From the NCBI GenBank assembly GCA_013398015.1, contig VZRR01012414.1, forward strand, positions 1,124,037 through 1,188,036: a stretch of DNA of 64,000 nucleotides. Reading direction: 5' to 3'. Shown here one piece after another: positions 50,209 through 64,000 of the stretch. Each line of letters starts with the position of its first letter. Within the stretch, counting starts at the first letter, position 1. The notes under the pieces were generated by a model. That model did not search any database and had not been told where the DNA came from. It saw nothing but the letters and a program-made list of their open reading frames with translations. This DNA comes from Oreocharis arfaki. Lineage: Eukaryota > Chordata > Aves > Passeriformes > Paramythiidae. Position numbers and translations under genes: made by a program.

Positions 50209-53200
50209 CTCTGCCCAAGAGCATGTAGTTTAAATTTATTTTCTAGAATTTGGTAACTTATATTAAAATAATATTACAAGTATGTCTCTCCATAGAGAAC
50301 AATTTTTAATTCTCATCTATTACAAACACATAAACTTATACTTAATGTATTCTTCCTGGTTTGGGTTACGTGTTTAGAAGCTTAATGTAAGAAGGGTAAA
50401 GAAATATTTCAGACAAAATTTATATAGATAGATTTTTTACAATATATCATATTCTGCTTTAGGAATTATTTAATTTAGGGAACATTTTTACTTTATCTGT
50501 CACTGAATATGTTTAAAGGACTGTTAGCCTACAAGCAAAACTTTCATGAGAATAATTTTCAAAATTGAGATATCACTTCTCTGAGTCACTTAACAACTAA
50601 ACCATGGATCTAAGTTCTTTTTCTGCTCCTGAGGCCTAAATCCTATATTAAAAACATCCTCCTTGGTATTACATCTTTTATATGGATAAATTTTTACATT
50701 TTCCAAGACATACAGAGAAAGCTATTTTTAAAAATTTTATAATTCAGAAAGTTTTCCATATACGTCATAGCAAACACCCAAAAGCTGAATTTTCATTCCA
50801 TAGGTTCCTTTGTCAAGCAGTAGTGGAGAGGTTTGGAACTGTACTTACTTGTGCATAGATTTTAATCCACACTTGCCTGTAATTTCGAGTTTTATTTCAT
50901 ATACCACATGAATATCTCACTTCCTAATGAGGAATATTTCTAGGAATTATTAAGAAGATTGGCTCAATTTCTGGAGCTAGATAACGTAGTCAGGTAATCA
51001 CTTCTTGCATTTATCACTGAGATAAACTAGAGACACGAATCTCCTATTTGTGTGGTCTGTTGTGTTTATTACTACATCACCTCTACTCTGCAGAGATTTG
51101 AAGAGGTGTGATAGGAAGATTTAAATTGTTGGTAATCTCTAGCCATTCATAATAAATGAAGAGGGTTTTGGACCTGATATCCAGGTCACAGGAGCGTGAG
51201 TCCCTAAGCCGATCTTTTGGCTATTCTTTATTTTTCTAAGTAACTCTTTTTGGGTTTTTTGTTCAGAATGTAACAGTGTGAAAATTAGCAGTATTAGATG
51301 TTCTCTGGACTTAGGTATGGGTACAAGACAGACTCATTAATAGACTCATTTGTTGTTAATTTATTTATGGGTAGAACTCAGGTGTTGCTAACAATTTCTA
51401 AAACCTAGTCGTGACCTTGTTCTGCAGACAGGTCTTGATTGATTTGGCTGGAAGGAGGAAGGATGCAGAGAATGGATACAGTTATTGAAAGAAGTTTAGT
51501 TTTTCCTCAGGTAACCTTCAAAGAATCCTAAATCTTCTTGGTTTTTTCAGTGTGTACATGAGGTTCCACAAAAATATCTGCATAACGAGAAAAAGAGAAA
51601 AGAAAACATACCTAGGGCTCCATACCTGTACACGAATACTATGTAGTGATCTTTTCTCCTCAAACTGAATTTACAAAGTTTTTCATGCATTCCAAAACTT
51701 GACTGGGGTATAATCCTGAGTAAAATGGGTTAAGATATGGCTAAATTATGGTAGCTGGTTCAGGAATGAATCTCAATAGTCTCAAAAACATCCAATTTTT
51801 CCAGATTACATAATATTGATTTGAAATACAGTTTTCTTCTAAGATGTGATCATCTGGCACAGTATTCTATTAAAGAAATCTTTGTAAAATAGTGTAAAGA
51901 TTTCTCAGCTCTTGAGAATTTTGGCGTACATGTTAGATGACAGGTGTGTTGTGAATATGAACCCTCAACAAAGATCAACTGTTCTCACTGTGGCAGCGTA
52001 TCCTACATGTCTCAGCTGCCCCTAGAGATCATGCCTTTTTCCAAGATTAGAGATGAATTATATTATTAATTTAGTCCACCAAGGTTAAACTTCCCTTTGA
52101 AATTATGATTTTAGGAATTGTTATTGCAAAAAGAAAATGATGAAACACACCATTAATTTTTACCTAAACACTGAGTTCTATTCATCCGTGTCAGTTCAAG
52201 ATCCCTCTTGTGCCCTGAAACTGAAAGGATATTTTCCAAAGGATTTTTTCACACCAAAAACAGAAGAAAAGGGAGAAAAAAACCCAAAACAACCCAAACC
52301 CAAAGCCTTCAGACAAACCTTTTCTATAATAATTGCCACAGTTTCCTAGAATTCTTTTCTTATGGGAACACACACTGAATTCAAAGAGTATATCAGAAAG
52401 AATTTGGGGTTTACATTTTGATAGGAACATAACTTTAAAAGCAAGTTTCAGAAAACCTCATTTCCCTATTATCTTAGGTGCCTGTATAGGTCTTGCCTTT
52501 AGCTATTCTATAAGTATGCAGATGGAGTACTCTCGTATTTATTAGAAAATAACTCCCTGACAGAAGATAGACCTTGGTTCATCTGTTTACTATAGCTAAC
52601 TATTGTTTCTTGAGAAATTGGTTATACTATTTTGCAAGCCACATAACAGTTTTCTTTAGCAGCTTGCTTTCAGTTTTCTCCCTCACAGACAGCATGACCT
52701 ATACTGTAGTTGCAAATTGCCATTTATGGGTGAGATCTAACACTGACACAGATGACAAACCTGCCACAAGCACTTATTTTAGTTTTCCCCTTCTGTCAGA
52801 TGAGAATTTTTTGCTCCAATTTTTAAAAAAGTTTTTTCAGTAAATATACATGTACTGCATAACTCAGTACTGCAATTTCTGTTTGCTAAAAATGCCTTTA
52901 TCTTCTGTCTCTGGTAAATCACCTGTATCCAAGTTTCTTCAATATGACTTATGAGTATAAACATTCAAACTGAGCATGTGAACTCCATATTTGAGTGCTG
53001 TAGTGACTGTGCAACTCCATGTTGAAGACTCGTTAGACTTGCAGCAGGAGACACTGCTTGCACCATAACTTGCAGAGAGTATAGCAAATTATTGTTAGAA
53101 CTACTTTAGTTTTCAGAGTCTGTGCATGTGAGTCCTTTAAGACATATAAAGTTGGTCCAACCTTCGCGGTCAGGTTAGCTTGGAATAAAAGAAATCAAGC

Positions 53201-55899
53201 TAATGGTCATATTAACCATTCCTCAATACACTTATTTGAGAGAAAACGGTAGTTCCATCAGAGGAAGCACAGATCTGGAATGGTCTTTACAGAGTTTCTT
53301 TGTACTCGTAGACTTGTGCAGAGTGAAGATAGGTGTGTGTGTGTAACCTACTATTTATTCTAGTAACTTTCAATATTTATTAGGACTATCATCATTTTAC
53401 AGATGAGAACAGACTAATTTTTTTTCAACAGTAAAAAATAAGTCAATTTTTTTTCCTAATCCCTTCTGAATATTTTCAAGGATGTGTAGAGTTGGGTTTT
53501 CAAAAACTAATAACAAGGGGACTGCACACAGTGCTCTTGCTTCAGAGGGTCCACTGCTATTTAGAGATAAATGGCAATCATTTTTCTCCAACCTTCATTT
53601 TGACATTTTAAAAGATAAGATGTACCTCTCAGCTTATATCAACTCAGAAGTGTGTCTAAATATCCCTTTGGCATCTCTTTCTGAAATGTCAGATTGTTAA
53701 GATGAATGGGAAGGTAAAACTTTTTACTGTTTCAGAGCAGCAATTTATTTCCAAAGAAGGGAAGGTATTACTAACGATCGATAAAAAAATTCAGATGTGG
53801 AACCAAACAAATAATGGATTTGTCAGGCTGCTGGTAGTTTAGGATTGAGTGTTCGGAATTCAGTTGCTTTCTTATCTCATCTGCATACTGAGAAGCTGGA
53901 AATTAAACATTTGATTTTTTAAAAAATCACATTTCGAAGACAATGTAAAAAACACATCAAACTGAAGAGAAACTTCAGAGAGAAAAATGCAAATTTCTGT
54001 CTTTCAGATCATGAAAAGGTGAAGTCTGGTGCCTTTTGGAAAGGAAGCAGCTCAGTGTCCCTTTGCCATATCTTAGTATCTAGTTTAAACTAGTATGCAG
54101 TAAATGATATTTCTCTTGTTCTTATCAACTGCACATCCTCCAGTTTTGATTTTATAATTTTTTAAAAAAATTTTATTATTGTCACTCCTGTGGTCTGCTA
54201 AATTCTCTAGAAATTACTGCAAAAACTGATCCAGTTGTAAGTAAAATGATCTGTAAAATTTCCCAATAAAACCTGTCATCTTCTAAACCTGGTCCTTAGG
54301 TCTTCCCTTGCTATCATTTCTAAAATAATTTCATGTATGAATTATTGCAGATAAGTTCACAATACAATCAGTTATATAAGCCTAACAGCACAGATCTTTT
54401 ACCTACTACTAATGCCTTCTGTGTCTGAGGCACTTGAATAATCAGAATAATGCAAAAGCTTGCTGAAATGCATACGCACACAGGAAAAAAGTCCCACAGA
54501 GCAGAAAGCTAAAGTTCATTTCAGCCTAATGTTTTTTATAAGCTGTTTTGGAGTGAAGACATTTTTACACTTCCTTGCTATGTTATGGGACAAGATTTCT
54601 TTTGCTTAGTTTGAAGTGCTCTACTTGAATGCTCAACTAGACTATGAAATTCAAACATGTAAGGAAACATGAAAATTCCGAATCTCTGAAGTTCAACTTT
54701 TCAAGTGATTTAAGGTTAATCTCGTATGAATTTTCAGTGGGATGTGGACACCTAAATCCTTCAGATATCTGCTGACCTAACCAGGCTCTCTCTGAAACCA
54801 AAGGTTAGAAGTACATCAGTAAAGAGGGAGTTAACTTATTTTTCTGCTGATTGTATTTTAAAGCACAGTGTAATTTAGGTCTGGCTGAAACTGGTTTTCA
54901 CTTTCTCGCCTTGAAGTTCTCAGATTGCTTCAAGATATCTGTACAAACAGGTAGATTCTTCATATGTGATTTATCTAATTCTACATTTCTTACCTCGGCC
55001 TCTTCCAGAACAAGCAATAGCTAGTATTAATATTTCTTCAACAGGACCTGTGATGCATTCCTGAAAAAGCAATTTTCTTTTCTGCAGGGGAAATCGAATT
55101 GGGGAAAAGAGAACTTTTTGCAGTTATAGATACTTACTCCTTTTCAAAACCTTCTGATGATCTTTTTTATCAGTTACACCGGTTGCTAGAGCAAATTGAT
55201 TTTCTCAGCTGTGCTTCCCAGACTTTCCTCCCTACTAGCCTACTCCATTCTCTGATATTTTCTAGACAAACCATCCTCCATTGCTACTGCTTGAATTTCT
55301 CTCCTCGATCAGGAGGGAGGTGAAATTCAGCTTGCCTTCAGGGGATTCTGACTCCTTTTGTATAGCAAAGGTCTAAATCCATGATTTGAATCTGCATGGC
55401 AAGGACTTAACCACATATGCCAACTTCTTACACGAGGTACAACCAATCCTTTACATACACAAAAGTGATTTTAAGGCAATCTTTGTAGCTGTCCACAGGA
55501 AAAAAAAAAATCAGATACATGCATTCAAATTATTTTAGCAGGTGAAAAATTAAGGTTTGAAAGTATCTTGTCTTTTTCAGCAGCTACTGGTCGAAGAAAA
55601 AGTTTTAAGTTCAAGAATTAAATGCTTAGACTCTGCCCTGCCGTTATACTTTCTCAGCATTCAAGGCTATGAAATACAGAAAATTCCTGAGTCAGAGATT
55701 ATATCTTCATGTTCAAAAGTCTTTTTCCTTATGTGTGGGTGCCCAGTACCTCCTGCAACCTGGCTGTACATCACTGGAAAGTAATTTTCTTATCATACAG
55801 CTGGAGAGGTTTCTAGTTAGTGTTAGTTAAACTATTTTCTGGAGAGATCCTTCACCGTTTTTCCACACAGCACATGGTAATACTATAATGCATCTGTAC

Positions 55900-56836
55900 T
55901 GGGTTTGCATGGAAAGATTTTGGTAGTGGGGGAGGCTACAGGGGTGGCTCCTGGGCAAAGCTTCCAGAAGCTTCCCCTGTGTTTAACAGAGGCAGTATCT
56001 GATGGCCCCAAGATGGACCCTCCATCATGATGAGAGTAGCACCTCTGAGATAAAATATTTAGAAAGGGAAGAAATAAAAAAAAACTTCAACCAGAGAGAG
56101 GAGAGAGAATAAGTGAGAGGAACAGCTCTGCAGACCCCAAGATCAGTGAAGGAGAAGGTGCTCCAGACACCTGCAGCCTATGGTGCAGCCCATGGTAAGA
56201 CATGAATATCAGATATTCACCTGCAGCCCCTGGAGGACTCCACAGCAGAGAAGGTATGTGACCCCGTGGGAAGCCCACCCTGGAGCAGGCTCCTGGTAGG
56301 AATGGGACCCTCTAGGGAATCAATGCTAGAGCAGCCTTTTCCTGAAGGACTGCACCCCACAGAAGGGACCCACACTGGAGCAGTTTGTGAAGAACTGCAG
56401 CCCATGGGAAGGCCTCAAATCAGAGAAGTTCATGGAGGACTGTGTCCTATGGGAGAGATTCCGTGCTGGAGCAGGGGAAGAGTGTGAGGAGTCCTCCCCC
56501 TAAGGAAAAAATGCAGCAGATATAGCATATAATGAACTGACTGCAACCCCCATTCCCTGTCCCCCTGCACCGCTCCAGGGAGGAGGTAGAGAAAATTTGA
56601 AGTGAGTTTAAGAGAGAGGCTGAAAGATTTAGATTCTATTTCTAATTACCTATTCTGATTGATCCAACTAATTTCCACATGCACATGCCCACAACGGTAA
56701 CTGGTGCCTGATTTCTCCCTGCTCTTATCTCAACCCACGAGCCTTTTGTTTTATCTTCTCTCCCCTGTCCAGGCAAGGAGGGGAGTAATATGGCTTTGGT
56801 GAGCACCTGGCATTTGGCCAGCATCAACCCACCACA
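55900..56836 (+). mobile_element. Long avian ERV LTR flanked by GTAC
   Basis: The 937-bp element begins TGGGTTTGCATGG and ends CAACCCACCACA. It is flanked by GTAC at 55896-55899 and 56837-56840, an apparent 4-bp target duplication. The text is that of a very common bird LTR: ggctacaggggtggctcctg, a TATA-like aatatttaga, then loosely repeated units built on gcagccc-tgg and ggagcag (about 56160-56480). The open frames at 56087-56827 on both strands come from these GC-rich units and are not genes. Confidence 0.88.
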
Positions 56837-59800
56837 GTACCCTAGGAAACTGCAACTACTACAATCCCAAGATATATATCATGTGTTAATATACAGCATT
56901 AATAGTTTCTAGATTTCACCCCATAGTATTTAGAAGTAGTAGTGCTATCAGTATTATTTACTGATACTGTATGAAGTACACATTTTCTTTGGACTAGATA
57001 ATGAAATGGCTTGATGGAATGTATCTTTTCTTCTAAAAGCTGCTTATTGAAATCGATGAAATGAAAAGATTGGTGTACATAATTTCTTGGACACTGAATA
57101 GAAAGATTAATACTATTTACTTCTTTAAATTATCAGATGTTCTGTATTGATCGAAAATAAAACCAATACAGATATAATAACAGAAAAGGAAATTTGAAAA
57201 GTACACAGCACCAACCACCATAATAATTATAAATGCCTTTTCTGAATCCAGTCATTCAGCTAATTTTCATACACCATCCGCTCCATATTCCATAATCTCT
57301 ATTCTAGGTCTTTTGTCATGTAGAATTGGTTGCTGCATAATATCCAGCTCCGTTTTCCACATTTCATAAAGAATATTACATTTTATGACTATCAGTCACC
57401 AATAAATCTGCATATGTTCTCTCCTATACAGTCCCAGACACAGCTTTCTGAGCCTCTAGTCTGCAGAAAGACTACCTTAAAATCTGAGAAGTTTGTGGAT
57501 ATACACATGATCTGTGTTGAGGGGTTTTTCTCTTTGCACTTTAATTATATAAACAGTAAAGCAACACTTCAGTACACCGTGTGATAAATTTAGAAGTGTG
57601 TAAATTCTGGTATCACTTGTGAAACTCAATTTATTTATTTTTCCATTTAGTGGAATCCAGTGGCATTCATTCATTCATATGTACGAGGATATATTTTGAT
57701 ACAAAAGAGAAGAAATTGCTGAATGTCAGTCATCTCAAGAGAAGATTTATGCTGCAACTCTGAATAAACTAGCTTTTCTTAAAATAGTCAAATTTCTGTC
57801 CAAAAACTTGCAGAAGTTTCTCCGTATGCAGAAGACCTACACGAGGTGCCCATCACCCATTTTTGGGCTGCACTGTAGATCCTTGTCCTACTCACAGTCT
57901 GTTGCAGATAATAGTGAGAGAGAGGAGTTTTCAAAGATAAGCTGTATTTGCCTGTTTAAGATGTCTTTCCCTGTTTCTGTCTCCATCTTTTTGTTAGAAA
58001 GAGACTTTTTATATTTCCGTGTATGTCCAATAGAAATCACAACCCATCTTAGTGGATCCAGCTAAGTTTCTAACTTATTGAAGTTTACCAGGGCTACAGA
58101 TCTTCCACAGAAGGTGTTTTTAAATCCACTGTAATTGCACACTTAAGCAGTATTTGGGGGAGACTAAAAGGTTTTGACCAGCTGCAGTGATCTTGCTCTT
58201 TCTCCTCTGAAATATTCTGCACTCTGTTGTGTGTTGCTCTGTATCTGCATTGATGGCCCCTGGTGCTGGCCAGATAAGATGATAGGGGTTCTCTGTTCAG
58301 TGCATAGAGTGGGTCCTGAAGGCCCCACTTCTCTCTGTTCAGTATTTTGTTTTCACATAAATATATAAACAAGAAAAAAACATGAAAAGTCACTAGGTTG
58401 CCTCAGGAAAAAAGAATGATTCTTGTGATACCTGCAGGTCTGTGGATTCACTGAGGGTGATGTGCTGAGCTTGAAAAACATGCAGCAGATTATCTTATAC
58501 CCATTGCCCAATTCTTCACTGAAGGGTTCTAATCCCTTATCCTCTTCTTCTCTTCTCCTTAATGTAGGCTGAGACTCCCGCCTGCCTGGTCGCAACAGTG
58601 GTGGGTTGATAAGGTCACCAGGTTAAAGCCCAAGGCTTGAGCTGGTGCTTAACATGTACTGTAGATTTATACAGACATTTTTTCCCTTTTCTGCTTCCTT
58701 AATTAGTATTTAAATATTCCAAGTGAAGTGGAATAGGTCAAACAGGAGCCATTAATGACCTGAATCCAGAATACTCTATAGCCTATTTATTGGAGTGCTC
58801 ATCTGGGGAGTAGAACAGACAAGTCAAAATCTGCCAGCTCTCTCATTTAAAGCAGACTGCACTGAGGTTTCTCACATCCCAACTGCATTGCCCTAGCAAC
58901 AATATTATTATTTAAAAGCGAACAACCTCTTTTTTAGTATCATGACTAGACCTCTGCTTTTAATATGCCTAGCCTTAAAAAGGCATTGAACATCAAATAT
59001 TTTTTAGAATTTTTTTGTCCTATTGGCAGAATAGGGTTGTCATACATAAAACAGTTATGAAATAGCATAAATACAGAAAATTACTCTTTTACACCTCAAT
59101 GAGTCTGAGTGGAATAGGTTTATTTATTAGTTTTGGAGACCTTATTTTGTTTTGTTTCATTTTTCTACTAGAGTAGTAGAAGGTATAGCAGTTGAACTGT
59201 AAAATCTAGTACCCATCCTTAACCATGGACTCCTATGCTTATTAAGCCTTAAGGAGGTTATGCCTCAGCCCACAAGTGCGAAGGGTATTTTACTGAAGCT
59301 GCCAGGACTACAAGCTCGCTCCGGACTCTGAAAGTCACACGGTGTTCTCTTCGAAGCTGTCACCAATTGTCAAGGTTTATTTATACTTACAAGACCTTAT
59401 GGGTCTTCAGATTGTATTCTAAGTGACAACTCTTAAACCAGAGGAATAGTAAGAATCTTGGAGTTTTAGCTGTGAATTTAGCAAATCAATCTGTTGATGT
59501 AAAGGTGACATTTGTGACCTGATGGGGTAGTCCTGTGTGCATGAGAAATTCTGATGTGCAGTCAGAGGTATATATCCCTGGAGTAATCTTTTTATAGAAA
59601 TGTATATCTAACTTCTTAAAGTTCCCATCCTCATTGAAAATCAATAGCAATCACAACCCAAAGTGCCAAGAGGCTCTAGCAGACATGTGGCGGTGGATTA
59701 AAACTGGATGGCTGAAATTGTAGCAGCCTTCAGCTGCACCCTCCACCGCTGTGATGGATGTTGCCTCTCGCAAAACAGGGACAGCTGATCCGCTCATGAA

Positions 59801-62800
59801 TCTCCTCATCCACTGCAGTGCTCATTGAAAGCAAACTGACTTGGATTCAGGCTGGCTGTAATACAGACACTGAAATTTGTCTTGAGAGAGAAAATGTTTA
59901 TTATATGGATGGAAAGGACGCCTAGAAAAGTTCAGCAATCTGATTTTAACCTGCTACTGAATGACCTCTGCTAATTGTAAACTCAGAACTCAATAGGCTC
60001 CGTTGGGTGATGTCAAAGCAACAAAAATTCCTGTCTTTCTCATAACCCTGCTGGGCACCTGCAGGGGCCCCGCTGGGCCCCACTGACCTCTTGGGCAGGA
60101 GCCCGGCCTGACTTTGGCGCTTTTTGGGAGAAAAAGGAGAATCACTGCTGGCTGAAGTGATGGAAACATTGTATCTACGTCCCCTTTTTCTGTGTTGTCT
60201 ACCTCTGTAAATATCGTCACTGAAGGTTTGGGGAGAAAGTTAGCACTGATAGGAGGAGCACAAAAATGAACAGAGCACCTAGACACCCTAAAGCAAGAAA
60301 AAGGCAGAGAAAAGCATGAGGATAATGCCTTGGGTGCTACAACTACTGAATGCTTGTAGTGAGAGGGCAATCATCTCAGTGTTATTTCCTCTTCTTTTTG
60401 GAGTCATGAAGTGGTGAAGGTATCAATATACAATCCACCCTACATGAGATTATGTAGCAGCAAACAACATAGATCCAGCCAATTTTTATATAGGTATCTA
60501 TGGACATAAAAATCTACTTGCTTTAGACATCCCATCTGGGGTTTATTTTAGGCAGTTCCAAAGTTACTGTCCTTCAGATTTTTTCCACCAGTCCTGTGAG
60601 GATGTCTCTGATAACGTAAAGAATTTAAAACAACACTGGGGATCTTCCTTCGGCCCCTGGATCACACTGCAAGCGCCTGTATCAGGAACCTCCAGCAGTA
60701 TAACTGTATTCTCCTAGCTTGACTTCCAGTGAAATTTGAACCATAGGGGTTCACTCACACTTTAATGAATGCAATGGCAGTGTTCTTGCATAACATCCTG
60801 AGTTTTTAAGGGGAAATCTGACTTGACTTTATCAACAGCCAAAAATCTACCATAGATAAATAACCTTCTAGCATACTTGAGCTTTTTCTCTGCTTCATTG
60901 CTCTGATTGATAAGTCATTGGTTACTATTTCTTTCACCAAAGACACATAGTGGTCTGAGTATGAAAAGAGGGGTATACTAAATAGGAAGGAACTATTTTT
61001 ACATAGCAACAGACCTAGAGGAATGATCCTTCGGCTGGTGATTATAAGTCTATATCTCTATACACACATAGAGCTTTAATTGCTTGTGTTATAACTGCAA
61101 ATATCTGCCACTAGGATGTCCTTGAAGACATGCTGTGGTACTAATCAGATTTGTCAAGATGAGACAGTACCTTTCTATTCTCTCTTACACATCATAAATT
61201 CTGACTGATATCCCCAAGGGGAAAAAATGCATAATGTGTCATTTATGACCTGTTACATGCACAAATTACTTGCATCTTGTATGCAGCAGGATAGCAAAAT
61301 GCTATTGATTTAGAATTTGATTTAGGAAGCTGATCATTATTGTTAGTTGTCACTTGGCAGATTTTTCCTCCTGCTGTGAAGTGTTTGATCTAAATTTTTT
61401 TTGTTTGGAAAAATGGAAGCAGTGATGGTTTTATAATATTTTTTAAAAATTGCATACATTCTGTCCTAGGGGATAGACATTATTTATAAGGAGAATAAAT
61501 ATTCTATAAATAGGACTGAATTTCAAATAAGTAACAAAAACCATATAATTTGCCAATCTTATTTTGCTTTTACAACACTGCTGTGTAGCAGAGAAATTTT
61601 TCAGGACTTGAATCAAGTACTTAATCAGCACCAGGATTCTTGAGCTGAAGCAAAGTTAAAAGAGCTAAGGTAACTACACATTAATAAATACAATGCACTA
61701 CATAATAAAATAAAAAAAAAAAGAAGAATTCTAGAATAGATTCAGGTATGCATCTGAAAACTCAACAGATGTGACAGATTAAGAGTTAGGGAACCTATTC
61801 CCCCAAAATTGCCCTTCTCAATTCTGTATGTTTTTGTCAGATACATAAAGGGGCATTTCTGTATCACTTTAGGATATTGTGTTAACGTTCTACAGAAAAG
61901 GAACAAAAGCAGTATTCATTAGCATAAGGATTGGAAGATTTTTTGGGTAAAATAGGAACAGAAAAATATATGTATGTATGGGTAATATTAAGGATCTTAT
62001 CCTTTCTTCATTTGTTTCTTTAAGAATATAAATGTTATGATTCTCAAAGAGAGTCTAAATACATGCTGTGATGGCAAAGGTTGAAGAGTCTTCAACAGTC
62101 TGTACCTTAGCTCCAGCAATAGTTTCTGAGTGCCTATTTGTCATTTTCTATGTCAAAAGTGAAATTAAATCAGCTTACCTTCATATAGAGCAACTCTGTC
62201 ACACAGAAAATATCAGTTTTATAGATTGTATCAGCTGTGACAGAAGACAAGCAAAAAGCAAAGATCTGTGCAAATCAGGTGTCACCTGATTCCTTGAAAT
62301 TTTAGATGTTTTCGCGGGCAAGGGTCCCTTAAATTGCTGAAATTAATTTAGGAAAGTTGGTTTCAACAACCAGACCAAAACCATGTGTTATATATCTTTG
62401 AATATTTTAACTGTAGCATACAAGCAGATATTGTAAAGTAAGTGAAGATAACGTGGACTTCTAGTTTGAACAGTGGTGTTAGGAATACTTTTACTATTGT
62501 TATTGTATATAATGGAAAAAAATACGTTCCTAGGTTGTTTACGTCATCAAAATATCTTTCATGAAGCAGATTAATTTGAGAAATTTCTAATATGTTTAGG
62601 TTTCAGTTACCATAGTTTTGGTTTGTGTCCAGAATTAGCATGTTTAATACCTCCAGAAGAAGTAGATTAAGTCACTATTGTTGCTGTCCATTACACAGTT
62701 AATGTGTGTCAGCTGCTCACTTAGCTAAGTAGCACTCACCTTCCTACCAGCTCTTTTGTACCAAACTTATGATTTCTGGAATCAAGTCTGCTTTGTCATT

Positions 62801-63363
62801 GTAACTCTTGTTTCTTACGCGATGTTTTAATTAAGCGAAAAATTCCACTAACAAAGGTACTTAAAGATCAGCTACAGTCTTATTCACAACTTTTAAGGAT
62901 TCTGAACATGATTTGTGTTTCTGTTAGATGAAATGAAGTATATATATTTCTATTGCTACTGATACATGTCCTTGACAGCAGAATTCCAGCCAAACCTCAA
63001 GTGGCATAGATGCATTAGCTCCATTAAAGTCAATGGAAGTTCACTTAATCACATCACCTGAGAATCTGGCCTACAGCCTGTAACAAGACAATCCTTTGGA
63101 GGGTAATAATGTTTTATGCTTTCATCAATCACTCTCCTAGGCCTGTAGCTATTTGTGGCAAACTAAAAAATGTCACATTATAATCAAAAAGGCGGGTTGT
63201 GACTATTTCTTTCAGAAAGTGCAAGAACCTTTTTTAGCAATAAAACATTTACATTTATTTTAAACATTCTGACTACAAAACAATTTCAAAACAGCATTCA
63301 TAATCTTGGTTTTAAGGCTCCAAACAGTTACACTGTTTCCCTCTGTTTTGTCTGTTTGTATAG

Positions 63364-63573
63364 GACACATGTCTACAACCACGACAATAATAGATGGTAA
63401 GAACGGATCCGTTCCTTCGTCATCCATGAAAGTGGGCAAGAAATCAGTGACAGAAGACCTCGTGACAACATTCAGCTCACCAGCTGCATGGCTTCTTGTT
63501 GTTGCCCTGATTGTTACCTGGTCAGCAGTAGCTATTGTAATGTTTGACTTGGTGGATTACAAAGCCTTAGCAG
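63364..63573 (+). CDS. TRDN: Triadin, coding exon 2 (cytosolic N-terminus and transmembrane span)
   Basis: This 210-bp exon encodes residues 8-77 of triadin plus one base of the next codon. It is preceded by a pyrimidine-rich tract ending in tttgtatag and followed by the donor GTAAAA. Residues 9-47 are the cytosolic segment, with a Thr run, DGKNGSVP and VTEDLVTTFSSP. Residues about 48-68 (AAWLLVVALIVTWSAVAIVM) form the single membrane span. FDLVDYK follows and begins the luminal side. These motifs match vertebrate triadin closely. The entry phase is 1, so the two leading bases complete the glycine codon left open at 34290. The in-frame ATG at residue 10 is internal and is not the start. The luminal, lysine- and glutamate-rich calsequestrin-binding region is encoded by exons outside the window. 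An uninterrupted frame runs on past the donor for about 15 codons, but that part is intron. Confidence 0.96.
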
Positions 63574-64000
63574 GTAAAATTCAGCATATTCTGTTTGACA
63601 TCTCGTATATTCAAATTTAAAAATTTATTAAGCAGTGTCTATTACGTAAATATGCCTGTGTCTCACCTCCCTGGGGACAGCACAGGGTCTCTGCTGAGTT
63701 TACCAAAGGAGAAAATATCGTGAGAAATGTCAGAACATATTAGTTTACACTTCACATATCTTTATAATTTAAGTCTCTCCATTTTGCAGCCCATCCTCAT
63801 CCTGGAAAATGAATGTGTTGAGAGTAATGTAAAATGTATATGAGCATGTAAGGTTGGATTTTGAGATTTCTACATAATTTTTTTTCTAGAAAAATGAAAT
63901 TAGTATTAATTCATATTTTCAGAAATATAAGTCTCTAATAATTGCCTTGAGTATTCTGATATCTGCTTGCACAATTCAATGACCAGGAAAATGCAGAACA

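Larger units (their letters stand above)
34291..63363 (+). other. TRDN: TRDN intron 1
   Basis: A 29-kb phase-1 GT-AG intron joins the two triadin exons. It holds CR1 LINE 3' ends (44040, 49785), an LTR at 48291, a long LTR at 55900, a CCAA microsatellite at 45735, an assembly gap at 41329 and assorted poly-T tracts. The remaining sequence is AT-rich and I see no further exon or RNA gene in it. The short open frames scattered through it lack coding character. A slightly GC-rich patch at about 60050-60130 has no recognisable content. Confidence 0.85.

Noticed and set aside
59990..60370. 126-codon - strand frame over a GC-rich patch
   Set aside because: No motif, no clear splice sites and low-complexity serine/phenylalanine text.

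Overview
The window looks like bird nuclear DNA. It is AT-rich and intron- and repeat-dominated. It carries CR1 LINE 3' ends in the avian style, several avian-type endogenous retrovirus (ERV) LTRs, and two exons that spell the N-terminus of triadin. The species and order cannot be fixed from the sequence. There is no bacterial-style gene organisation, and nearly all longer open frames here are chance frames in introns, repeats or intergenic DNA. An assembly gap (39 N) sits at 41329-41367 and a single N at 42523.

The one gene I can name is TRDN (triadin), on the + strand. Coding exon 1 is tiny (34269-34290, seven codons plus one base). Exon 2 (63364-63573) encodes the rest of the cytosolic N-terminal segment and the single membrane span. 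They are joined by a phase-1 GT-AG intron of 29,073 bp that fills the right half of the window. The remaining exons lie beyond the right edge. Triadin anchors calsequestrin to the ryanodine receptor at the junctional sarcoplasmic reticulum of muscle.

On the - strand, left of TRDN, four short segments (13585-13519, 11218-11120, 10890-10824 and 10391-10347) have good GT-AG boundaries and join in one frame. Together they read as the C-terminus of a protein with an amphipathic stretch, one hydrophobic span and a short basic tail ending in a stop codon. I do not recognise the protein. It is the best candidate for an undescribed or lineage-restricted gene in the window. More doubtful upstream exon candidates lie at 16853-16749, 18737-18675 and 26963-26800.

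Mobile elements by position: a degraded ERV (6862-8936) with a younger LTR (7629-8302) nested in it and flanked by a CCAGT duplication; a CR1 scrap at 15262; a probable LTR at 24089-24376; an LTR-like segment with a perfect CArG-type motif about 560 bp upstream of the TRDN start codon (33586-33806); CR1 3' ends at 44040-44425 and 49785-50208; an LTR at 48291-48578; and a 0.94-kb LTR at 55900-56836. Microsatellites and several perfect hairpins are listed separately. The other stretches hold nothing I can assign.
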